From: a virus
IMG/VR virus record: IMGVR_UViG_3300002447_000010
Coordinates: 1,963-37,052 of that record
Direction: 5' to 3' (one strand)
Length of the DNA: 35,090 nt
This document shows, in pieces, positions 1-5,055 of this stretch; position 1 is the first letter of the stretch, and each line of letters starts with the position of its first letter. Under the pieces are notes generated by a model, which was not told where the DNA came from, ran no database searches, and worked only from the letters and a program-made list of their open reading frames with translations. The position numbers and the translations under genes were made by a program.

Positions 1-241
1 TATTCAACTCTTTAAGGATCTCATCAAATTGTTCTTCAGTTATTAAACCTGCAGATCTGCGAACTTCTTCACCATCTTTTAAAAAAACTAAAGCAGGAAT
101 TTTTCTGACACCATATTTAATTGCAGTTAGATGATCTTCTTCTATGTTGATCCCTGTCAATTTTTTATTCTCAAGTCTTTGAGAAAGTATCTTACATGGA
201 GCACACCACTCAGCGTAAAATTTTAAAACTTCTATACTCAT
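1..241 (-). CDS. Small thioredoxin (C-terminus cut by window edge)
   Basis: The reverse strand from ATG 241-239 encodes a thioredoxin-fold dithiol oxidoreductase. The active-site WCAPC is at residues 12-16 and the cis-proline region KIPAL has Pro at residue 49. The 80 visible residues end in a helix (FDEILKELN) that normally closes the fold, so only a few residues should be missing. The active site lies only 12 residues from the start, against about 30 in cellular TrxA, so this is a short phage-type thioredoxin or glutaredoxin-like form. It would reduce disulfides in the cytoplasm, for example as electron donor to ribonucleotide reductase; that role is inferred. It is the only gene on this strand and diverges from the + strand cassette across about 100 bases. 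Confidence 0.9.
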   Translation of the reverse strand, partial: MSIEVLKFYAEWCAPCKILSQRLENKKLTGINIEEDHLTAIKYGVRKIPALVFLKDGEEVRRSAGLITEEQFDEILKELN

Positions 242-271
242 AATTTTAAAGATATTTATTAATTAATAATA

Positions 272-303
272 CAAATATAAAATAAATTTGTAAAAGTTAA
301 ACT
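272..303 (-). promoter_or_regulatory. Candidate Bacteroidota-type promoter for thioredoxin
   Basis: On the minus strand TATATTTG (279-272) fits the Bacteroidota -7 consensus TAnnTTTG and sits 31 bases upstream of the thioredoxin ATG. The -33 element is weak: I see no clean TTTG at the expected 19-22 base spacing. It is back-to-back with the plus-strand promoter. Confidence 0.45.
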
Positions 304-319
304 TTTCTTTCTATATTTG
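287..319 (+). promoter_or_regulatory. Bacteroidota-type promoter for the 346-1279 genes
   Basis: TTTG at 287-290 and TATATTTG at 312-319 match the Bacteroidota sigma consensus TTTG / TAnnTTTG with a 21-base spacer. The transcript should start a few bases after 319. That places the in-frame ATG at 322 at or before the transcript start and supports ATG 346 as the real start of the first gene. Confidence 0.65.
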
Positions 320-345
320 TAATGTTAAATTTAATAAACATATTT

Positions 346-735
346 ATGAGCACAGAAACAACAGAACAAAAAGTTCCAACTAGAGAACAAGTATTAAAAT
401 TTTATGCTGAACAAATTGAGATTGCAGGTTTAAGAAAAGACCTTGCTGAATTGTTAGCAGTTACTGCAGAGTTTGATGCACGTAGAGCTGAAGCTGTTGC
501 TAAACAAGCACATTTTGCATCACCAAGACCACAAGCTTCTGCTGATCAGATGCCTGAAGGTATGATTGAACATGTAGTATCACAAGAAGATATGGATAAT
601 AATCCTGAATTAGCAGAACAAGGTATTAAAGTAGGAGATGTAATTGGCATTAGTAACAATGCTGCAGAGGCTCAACCACAATCTGAAGTTGATCCTGCAA
701 ATGAAGTACCAGTAAAAAAATTAAAAAAACAATAA
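346..735 (+). CDS. Acidic/helical phage protein of unknown function
   Basis: 129 residues starting at MSTETTEQKVP. An in-frame ATG lies at 322, but the promoter -7 element ends at 319, so the start at 346 is preferred. Residues ~8-50 (REQVLKFYAEQIEIAGLRKDL) form a predicted amphipathic helix. A Pro/Ala/Gln-rich linker follows, then a compact segment ending KVGDVIGI, an acidic stretch and a Lys-rich tail (KKLKK). I do not recognise a named family. Similar helical proteins with a GMIEHVVSQEDM-like segment occur in Bacteroidota phages, from memory only. Its stop overlaps the next start as TAATG, so the two are probably translationally coupled. Confidence 0.75.
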   Translation: MSTETTEQKVPTREQVLKFYAEQIEIAGLRKDLAELLAVTAEFDARRAEAVAKQAHFASPRPQASADQMPEGMIEHVVSQEDMDNNPELAEQGIKVGDVIGISNNAAEAQPQSEVDPANEVPVKKLKKQ

Positions 736-986
736 TGAGTACAGAAGAAAAAACAACAGAAGAGTTGACATTTGGTCAACAGTTAGCTGGGGTAAGTTTT
801 AACCCATCAGGTATACCTGAAGTAGATACTGTTAAAATGATGTGTGCAGGTTTAATTGACGCATTAGCAAACAGTTTTGATAACAGAGAAATTGCACCTA
901 TGCATGGTAAACTTATAGATAGTGCAATCATGAAGATTGTAGATGCACAGATGTCAACAGTAAAAGCATTAACCTTTAATAGATAA
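735..986 (+). CDS. Small helical protein, possible Acb2/Tad1-like hairpin
   Basis: 83 residues, started by a TAATG overlap with the gene before. Residues 20-26 (VSFNPSG) precede helix EVDTVKMMCAGLIDALAN. A second helix runs over residues 57-80 and ends DAQMSTVKALT. The layout of FNPSG-x-PEVD-x-K, a D-x-R turn and a final helix with AI-x2-I-x-DAQM-x2-VKA-x-T resembles small phage proteins of the Acb2/Tad1 hairpin family, which sequester cyclic nucleotide signals of CBASS and Thoeris defence. This is recognition by eye. The usual Trp in the final helix (AxMWAxKA) is Ser here, which weakens the call. Otherwise it is a small protein of unknown function in a host-takeover cassette. Confidence 0.45.
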   Translation: MSTEEKTTEELTFGQQLAGVSFNPSGIPEVDTVKMMCAGLIDALANSFDNREIAPMHGKLIDSAIMKIVDAQMSTVKALTFNR

Positions 987-988
987 TT

Positions 989-1279
989 ATGTCACAATCA
1001 TTCAAGTCACTAGAAGGAAGAAGAATCCTTATTACTAAACCTGTAAGAAAAGAATCTCTTATTGAGTTGTCTCCAGAAGCAAGCGCATCATTAGATGCAG
1101 ACGCTATGAAAAGTTGGACAAATTTAGAAATATACGCTGTAGGAGAAGAAGTTACTAAGTACAAAGTAGGTGATAAAGTATATCTTTCAACATCTGCATT
1201 ACAAAGTGCTGAGATCTTAGAGGTTGATGGAGCATTGAGATTGATGGTGTCAGACTATGACATTGCAATTGTTTGGTAA
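989..1279 (+). CDS. GroES-like co-chaperonin (Cpn10)
   Basis: 96 residues with the Cpn10 layout: an N-terminal strand GRRILITKPVRKES (residues 10-23), a variable region in place of the GroEL-binding mobile loop, then EIYAVGEEVTKYKVGDKVYL (47-66) and the closing strand SDYDIAIVW. VG-x2-V-x2-YKVGDKV and the terminal DIAIV match GroES signature positions. The mobile loop lacks the hydrophobic tripeptide I would expect, so binding to host GroEL may differ, as with T4 gp31. The likely role is to cap host GroEL and assist folding of the large capsid protein; this is inferred. It lies two bases after the previous gene and is followed by the structured RNA region. Confidence 0.75.
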   Translation: MSQSFKSLEGRRILITKPVRKESLIELSPEASASLDADAMKSWTNLEIYAVGEEVTKYKVGDKVYLSTSALQSAEILEVDGALRLMVSDYDIAIVW

Positions 1280-1421
1280 TTAGACCTCTGCTAGTGCACT
1301 AGTAAGTATCGAAGACAGAGATTACAGATATCTCCTTAAAAAGAGTATGTTGGCGTGGATGCTCTCTAAATCGTAGGTTAGCACAGTTAGTAGTTCTGGG
1401 GGTATTCAAAAACTACAAAAT
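1280..1421 (+). other. Non-coding, structured stretch before the tRNA
   Basis: No gene is apparent. A perfect 12-base palindrome CTAGTGCACTAG lies at 1291-1302, flanked by the complementary CTCTG (1286-1290) and CAGAG (1316-1320). A second stem pairs GTAGTT (1390-1395) with AACTAC (1411-1416). The pentamer GCGTG at 1353-1357 recurs as the tRNA acceptor strand at 1423-1427. This may be a leader or processing region, or a decayed tRNA; I could not fold a clean cloverleaf here. Confidence 0.4.
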
Positions 1422-1493
1422 TGCGTGAAGGTGTAAATGGTTGCATACAGGTCTCATAAACCTAGAGGGGTGGTTCAAATCCACAACACGCTA
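1422..1493 (+). tRNA. tRNA with anticodon CAT (Met or Ile2)
   Basis: The cloverleaf can be drawn by hand. The acceptor strand GCGTG (1423-1427) pairs with CACGC (1487-1491). The D arm is GTGT/GCAT. The anticodon stem AGGT/ACCT encloses loop CTCATAA (1453-1459) with anticodon CAT. The T arm is GTGG-TTCAAAT-CCAC, with discriminator A1493. The terminal pairs 1:72 (T-T) and 7:66 (A-A) are mismatched and position 8 is A instead of T. CCA is not encoded. The 1:72 mismatch recalls initiator tRNAs, but the anticodon stem lacks the three initiator G-C pairs. An elongator Met or lysidine-modified Ile tRNA is equally possible. Confidence 0.75.
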
Positions 1494-1507
1494 CTAAATT
1501 TAATGAT

Positions 1508-1699
1508 ATGTTACAATTAAATCCTATGATTCCAATTAAAAGAGTATCTGACAATATGGAAGGTTATGCTTTTTTAGTTATTGATTACTCACAAGAACAT
1601 GATTTGCTATTTACCTGTGCAATGGACAATGGTGAAATCTGGACACTGAATAATAAGGAAGTAAGATTTTGTAAAAACATATCTTTAGATAGACGTTAA
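1508..1699 (+). CDS. Small conserved phage protein of unknown function
   Basis: 63 residues lying between the tRNA and the tmRNA. The sequence looks like a small beta barrel: PIKRVSDNMEGYAFLVIDYSQEHDLLFTC, followed by GEIWTLNNKEVRFCKNISLDRR. The end pattern EIW-x3-N-x-EVR-x-x-KN-x-[ST] recurs in short proteins of many unrelated tailed phages, as I recall, but no function is established to my knowledge. A second in-frame ATG at 1526 is an alternative start. There is no signal peptide or membrane segment. It ends three bases before the tmRNA 5' end, so it is probably co-transcribed with it. Confidence 0.7.
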   Translation: MLQLNPMIPIKRVSDNMEGYAFLVIDYSQEHDLLFTCAMDNGEIWTLNNKEVRFCKNISLDRR

Positions 1700-1702
1700 A
1701 AT

Positions 1703-2124
1703 GGGGGTGACTGGTTTTGACAGGTTACCAATAGTTAGTACAATCAGCACAGAGAGATAACTGTATAAAACTAAGGTGAATCATTTTAAATGGAAACACA
1801 AAAGAGAATGCCCAAGTACAAGCTAATATGAATGTAGTATTTAATCTTTTAGGAGATGATACACAAGAAGAAGCTTCTTATGAAGTAGAACTAGCTGTGG
1901 CTGCCTAACCAAAGAATAGGTGATTACCTCAACACTGGCAAGAGGTTAAATTTGCCATAGAAGGTTTGTATGATTCCTTTAAAAACATTCTGGTGGAATT
2001 GTTTACTTTACAGTAGACCCTAGAGTGCGCCTGTAGACTCTTTAAATAAGTATGGGGACAAAAGCTGTATAAATTGTATTAATGAAAGTAGATCTGGACA
2101 GGGGTTCGACTCCCCTCACCTCCA
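1703..2124 (+). ncRNA. ssrA: Phage-encoded tmRNA
   Basis: The 5' end GGGGGTGACTGGTTTTGACA is the near-universal tmRNA start. The 3' part GACAGGGGTTCGACTCCCCT with CACCTCC gives the T arm (stem 2100-2104/2112-2116) and the acceptor strand (2117-2123 pairing with 1703-1709, one G-U), with discriminator A2124. CCA is not encoded. Between them is a reading frame ending TAA 1906-1908. With resume codon GGA at 1852 the tag is GDDTQEEASYEVELAVAA, 18 residues; Bacteroidota tags usually begin with Gly, are near 10 residues and end ALAA. The ending AVAA should still be a degradation signal. The same frame is open further upstream to GCC 1810, so the exact resume codon is inferred. tmRNA rescues stalled ribosomes with SmpB. 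Confidence 0.95.
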
Positions 2125-2141
2125 CAAGTATAACTAACATG

Positions 2142-2178
2142 TTAGCTAATGATTGATAAATCATGCATTAATAGCTAA
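2142..2178 (+). repeat. Imperfect inverted repeat downstream of tmRNA
   Basis: TTAGCTAATGATT, loop GATA and AATCATGCATTAATAGCTAA form a bulged A+T-rich hairpin 18 bases after the tmRNA. There is no U-tract, so it is more likely an RNA processing or end-protecting structure, or an operator, than an intrinsic terminator. Confidence 0.4.
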
Positions 2179-2220
2179 TATAATAGTTAATGAATGAATT
2201 AACCAACATTAAGAAGAGAA

Positions 2221-2616
2221 ATGGAAGTAAAGAAAATTAATAAAAAGTTGAGGTTGTCAACACCTGACATAGTCAGATACCAACTCTTAACAGAAATACT
2301 GTTTTTTAAAAAAGAATACTTAATACCTTCTGATTTAGAAATACTTACATTACTTGTAATGTGGGGACCTCTTGAATTAGGAGGCTTTTGTGCATCTGCT
2401 GCAAAGGTTATATATCCTGAGTCTTTGCCTGAAGAGTTATCTACACGTGCACAGAACATTAGAAATAGAATTGTTAAGTTAGAAAAACGAAACATAATTG
2501 TAAAATCTAAAACAGGTAGAAAAGTTATTGCTTTAAATCCTGATATTGAAGTACAATCTAAAGGTAACATATTGTTAGACTATAATTATTTAGCAGTTGA
2601 AACCAGTAAAGCGTAA
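2221..2616 (+). CDS. Possible winged-helix protein next to the IHF-like gene
   Basis: 131 residues, not a family I can name. Helices around LSTPDIVRYQLLTEILFFKK and SDLEILTLLVMWGPLEL lead to ELSTRAQNIRNRIVKLEKRNIIVKSK-x3-RKVIALNPDI (residues ~80-111). There a helix containing R-NI-x-NRI-x-KLEKR is followed by two strands, as in the recognition helix and wing of winged-helix regulators. No catalytic motif is seen. Its 3' end overlaps the IHF-like gene by 20 bases, so the two are translated together. A DNA-binding role in late gene control or in packaging initiation is possible, but this rests only on fold-like pattern and context. Confidence 0.65.
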   Translation: MEVKKINKKLRLSTPDIVRYQLLTEILFFKKEYLIPSDLEILTLLVMWGPLELGGFCASAAKVIYPESLPEELSTRAQNIRNRIVKLEKRNIIVKSKTGRKVIALNPDIEVQSKGNILLDYNYLAVETSKA

Positions 2617-2989
2617 GTACATAATAGATGCAACAGCCTTGCAACTTAATATATCTAGAGATGTAGTGGATGATGTAGTGTCATATTATTATCAAACAGT
2701 TCAAAAAAAGTTATCTCTTGCTGATCATCACTCAGTAACTATTCCTAGATTAGGAACATTTGTTGTAAAAAGAAAATCTTTAGAACAAATGATTTTAAAA
2801 CATCAAAGGTTTGTAGCAAAGATTGAACAAGACACAGATATCTCTGTTCAGACGTATGAGTTAATATTACAGAAACGTGCTGAGATAGAGAGACTTACAC
2901 AATTACAAGAGAAGATGGCAGAGGAGACTGTTAGAAAAGAAGATGTAAATTTAAAAAAACAAATATATAGAGATGGGAAACTTAATTAA
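2597..2989 (+). CDS. HU/IHF-family DNA-binding protein
   Basis: 130 residues beginning at TTG 2597, inside the previous gene; no ATG exists in the conserved N-terminal region. The N-terminal helices (IIDATALQLNISRDVVDDVVSYY) and strand segment VTIPRLGTFVVKRK (residues 47-60) match the HU/IHF core, where the LG-x-F turn leads into the DNA-binding arms. The arm region is short. Residues ~61-130 form a charged, Glu/Lys/Arg-rich extension, probably helical or coiled coil, which ordinary 90-residue HU proteins lack. IHF-like genes beside the terminase block are a recurring crAss-like phage feature. The protein would bend DNA, possibly for packaging or gene control. Confidence 0.75.
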   Translation: MKPVKRKYIIDATALQLNISRDVVDDVVSYYYQTVQKKLSLADHHSVTIPRLGTFVVKRKSLEQMILKHQRFVAKIEQDTDISVQTYELILQKRAEIERLTQLQEKMAEETVRKEDVNLKKQIYRDGKLN

Positions 2990-3281
2990 AATTTGGAAAA
3001 GTCGTGGTCAGATTGCAGAAGGTGTTATGAATAACATCTTTAAAAAAGAACACGTAGAAGACATTGCATTTTATAGAAAAGAGATTTGCAATTCTTGTGA
3101 GTTTATAGATACTATTGGTGCAAAATGTGCAGTACCTGGCACACAACCTTGTTGCTCAGAGTGTGGATGTTCTTTAAAGTTAAAAACAAGATCCCTTTCT
3201 TCTAATTGCCCTAAAGGCTTTTGGATGGGTGAAGTTTCACAAGAAGAAGAAGACGCTATTAATAACCAATTAAATAACTAG
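2973..3281 (+). CDS. Cys-rich, zinc-ribbon-like small protein
   Basis: 102 residues overlapping the IHF-like gene by 17 bases. The cysteines are C39-x2-C42, C52, C60, C61-x2-C64-x-C66 and C79, in the order ICNSC ... KCA ... CCSECGCSLKLKTRS ... CPKGFW. These suit one or two structural zinc sites. The N-terminal ~30 residues are a basic amphipathic helix and the C-terminus is acidic. The CGCSLKLKTRS pattern recurs in Bacteroidota phage proteins, as I recall, without assigned function. It could act in DNA or protein binding in the late module. The stop is TAG, followed two codons later by an in-frame TGA. Confidence 0.7.
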   Translation: MGNLIKIWKSRGQIAEGVMNNIFKKEHVEDIAFYRKEICNSCEFIDTIGAKCAVPGTQPCCSECGCSLKLKTRSLSSNCPKGFWMGEVSQEEEDAINNQLNN

Positions 3282-3283
3282 TT

Positions 3284-3481
3284 GTGACAGAAGAAAAAAA
3301 AGAAGAATGGTATTCTAAAATCAAAAAAGCATCTGCTATTTGGTTTAAAAAGAATCCTAATTATCATCCTGCATTTAATCATTATGATACAGGTGAAATT
3401 TCAATTCCTAATGATTCTGAATATTATAGAATACCTATGGTAATGTGGACACAATATCATGAAGAATTATATAATAAATAA
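3284..3481 (+). CDS. Small hypothetical protein (GTG start)
   Basis: 65 residues starting at GTG 3284, two bases after the preceding stop; there is no upstream ATG in this frame. The N-terminus is a Lys/Glu-rich helix, and the rest is rich in aromatics and Pro (WFKKNPNYHPAFNHYDTGE, YYRIPMVMWTQYHEELYNK). It is cytoplasmic in character with no signal peptide. I recognise no family. It sits tightly between the Cys-rich protein and the nuclease in one operon. Confidence 0.6.
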   Translation: MTEEKKEEWYSKIKKASAIWFKKNPNYHPAFNHYDTGEISIPNDSEYYRIPMVMWTQYHEELYNK

Positions 3482-3500
3482 ATAATTAAAAACAACAACA

Positions 3501-4346
3501 ATGGCAATAATATTTGAAGCAGATACGCATTCATACGTATCAATAGATCCAGAAGATAAAACTAAATGGGTATCAGTTACTACTTTACTTGGTGCATTAA
3601 AGCAACCCTTTGATTCACTGGCAATTGCAACTAAATGTTCTCAAAATCAAAAGAAAACAAATAAGTGGAAAGGCATGAGTATACAAGATATTCAGCAAGC
3701 TTGGAAAAATGAAGCTGATAGAGCTTGTAATTTAGGTAACTGGTATCATGATCAAAGAGAACAAGACATCATTGGATGTCAAACTATTGTAAGACATGAT
3801 GTAGAACTTCCTGTTATCAAACCTTTGTTAGATGGTAATGGTAAAAAACTGGCACCTTTACAAAAGTTGATTAATGGTATATATCCTGAACACATGGTTT
3901 ATTTAAAATCAGCAGGTATATGTGGTCAATCTGATTTGGTTGAAGTCGTGAATGATACTGTACATATTACTGATTACAAAACAAACAAAAAGATTGATAA
4001 GACTTCTTTTGTAAATTGGGAAGGTGTATCAAAGAAAATGCTGGGACCAGTTGCGCATCTAGATGATTGTAATTTAAACCATTATAATCTACAATTAAGC
4101 ATTTATATGTATATTATATTGAAGCACAACCCTAACTTAAAACCAGGTAAGCTTATTATTCATCATATTAGTTTTCATGAAAAAGAAGAAACAGATGAGT
4201 TTGGTTACCCTATAACAGAATTATCTGCAGAAGGAGAACCAATAATTAGAGACATTGAAGTATATGAAATGCCTTACTTAAAAAATGAAGTCATTGCATT
4301 ATTGAAATGGTATGAGAATAATAAAGATAAAGTAAAGAAAAAGTAA
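3501..4346 (+). CDS. PD-(D/E)XK (RecB/Cas4-like) nuclease
   Basis: 281 residues. The metal-dependent nuclease core is visible: His/Glu helix GNWYHDQRE (79-87), E130 in PEHMVY, D145 in GQSDLV, D158-Y-K160 in TDYKTNK, and a downstream QLSIY motif (198-202), the QxxxY element of RecB-family exonucleases. The order H...E...D...DxK...QxxxY is complete, so the enzyme should be active. Such nucleases sit beside the terminase block in crAss-like phages and may process replication or packaging intermediates; the exact substrate is unknown. The start at 3501 (MAIIFEADTHSY) is the only reasonable ATG. It ends in a TAATG overlap with the next gene. Confidence 0.85.
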   Translation: MAIIFEADTHSYVSIDPEDKTKWVSVTTLLGALKQPFDSLAIATKCSQNQKKTNKWKGMSIQDIQQAWKNEADRACNLGNWYHDQREQDIIGCQTIVRHDVELPVIKPLLDGNGKKLAPLQKLINGIYPEHMVYLKSAGICGQSDLVEVVNDTVHITDYKTNKKIDKTSFVNWEGVSKKMLGPVAHLDDCNLNHYNLQLSIYMYIILKHNPNLKPGKLIIHHISFHEKEETDEFGYPITELSAEGEPIIRDIEVYEMPYLKNEVIALLKWYENNKDKVKKK

Positions 4347-4861
4347 TGGTAAAATTATTTGATATACATAATGGTACAGTTGTACCTACAGAGCATTGTC
4401 ACACATTGAAAGACCTTGCGATTATAATGGACTGTTACCCAGAAGATTATAATAATGTTTATGCTTATTTGTTTTACATGACTTGTCCAAATCCTGACCT
4501 TAATCCATTTTTTGACATACAAGAACATGAAAAAGAAGAACTTATTATTTCGCAGCTTTCTATCACTTTTAGTTTGGAAGATGATGTTGTCATTAAGGCT
4601 AAAGAGTTTTGTGAAAAGCTTTACCAAACTCCTACATTTCGCGCGTACATGGGTATCAAAACTATGCTAGATAAACTTGCAAGTTACATGGAAACTAGTG
4701 AGATAACTGCTGGTAGAGATGGAAATATAAACTCAATTGTAAATGCTGCTGCTAAGTTTGAACAGATAAGACTCTCATTTAGAGGTGCTTATAAAGATCT
4801 TATGGAAGAACAAAAGTCTTCTGTAAGGGGTGGTCAAAACGTAGCTTATGATCAAATGTAA
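4346..4861 (+). CDS. Unknown protein upstream of TerL (possible small terminase)
   Basis: 171 residues, mostly helical and soluble, with no motif I can name. The N-terminus is mixed (VKLFDIHNGTVVPTEHCHTLKDLAIIMDCYPEDYNN), the middle helical (KAKEFCEKLYQTPTFRAYMGIKTMLDKLASYMET). The C-terminus has a predicted helix and a Gln/Gly-rich tail. Its position two genes before TerL, its size and the all-helical middle are what one expects of a small terminase subunit, but no helix-turn-helix is convincing. The call is by context only. It is coupled to the nuclease gene by TAATG. Confidence 0.55.
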   Translation: MVKLFDIHNGTVVPTEHCHTLKDLAIIMDCYPEDYNNVYAYLFYMTCPNPDLNPFFDIQEHEKEELIISQLSITFSLEDDVVIKAKEFCEKLYQTPTFRAYMGIKTMLDKLASYMETSEITAGRDGNINSIVNAAAKFEQIRLSFRGAYKDLMEEQKSSVRGGQNVAYDQM

Positions 4862-4863
4862 TT

Positions 4864-5055
4864 ATGAAAATAGAACAACAACTATATGATTGGTTATTTC
4901 ATTATAACTCATATGCAGGACAGTGGACAGCATTTCATAAAGAAGATCATGACGCTTACTGGAATGGTTCAGAACCTAAATATCCTATGTACAAAAATAA
5001 ATTGTTCCATAAAGTGATAAGTCAACTACATCATTTTGAATTAGATAAATCATAA
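4864..5055 (+). CDS. Small hypothetical protein before TerL
   Basis: 63 residues, rich in His, Trp and Tyr (YDWLFHYNSYAGQWTAFHKEDHDAYWNG). There is no signal peptide or membrane segment and I recognise no family. Its stop overlaps the terminase start as TAATG, so it is coupled to TerL translation. It could be an accessory packaging protein, but that is context only. Confidence 0.6.
   Translation: MKIEQQLYDWLFHYNSYAGQWTAFHKEDHDAYWNGSEPKYPMYKNKLFHKVISQLHHFELDKS

Noticed and set aside
322-345. Upstream ATG at 322 as start of the first + strand gene
   Set aside because: It sits three bases after the -7 element, before or at the likely transcript start; ATG 346 gives the better N-terminus.
1330-1420. 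A second tRNA upstream of tRNA(CAT)
   Set aside because: TTAGCACAGTTAGTAG looks like a D arm and TTCAAAA like a T loop, but no acceptor or T stem pairs consistently.
1703-2124. Host chromosomal contamination or prophage junction at the tmRNA
   Set aside because: Flanking genes are phage genes with the same base composition on both sides; no integrase or attachment repeat was seen within the window.
2199-2570. 123-residue ORF on the minus strand
   Set aside because: Exactly antisense to the gene 2221-2616, with no promoter and a random hydrophobic composition.
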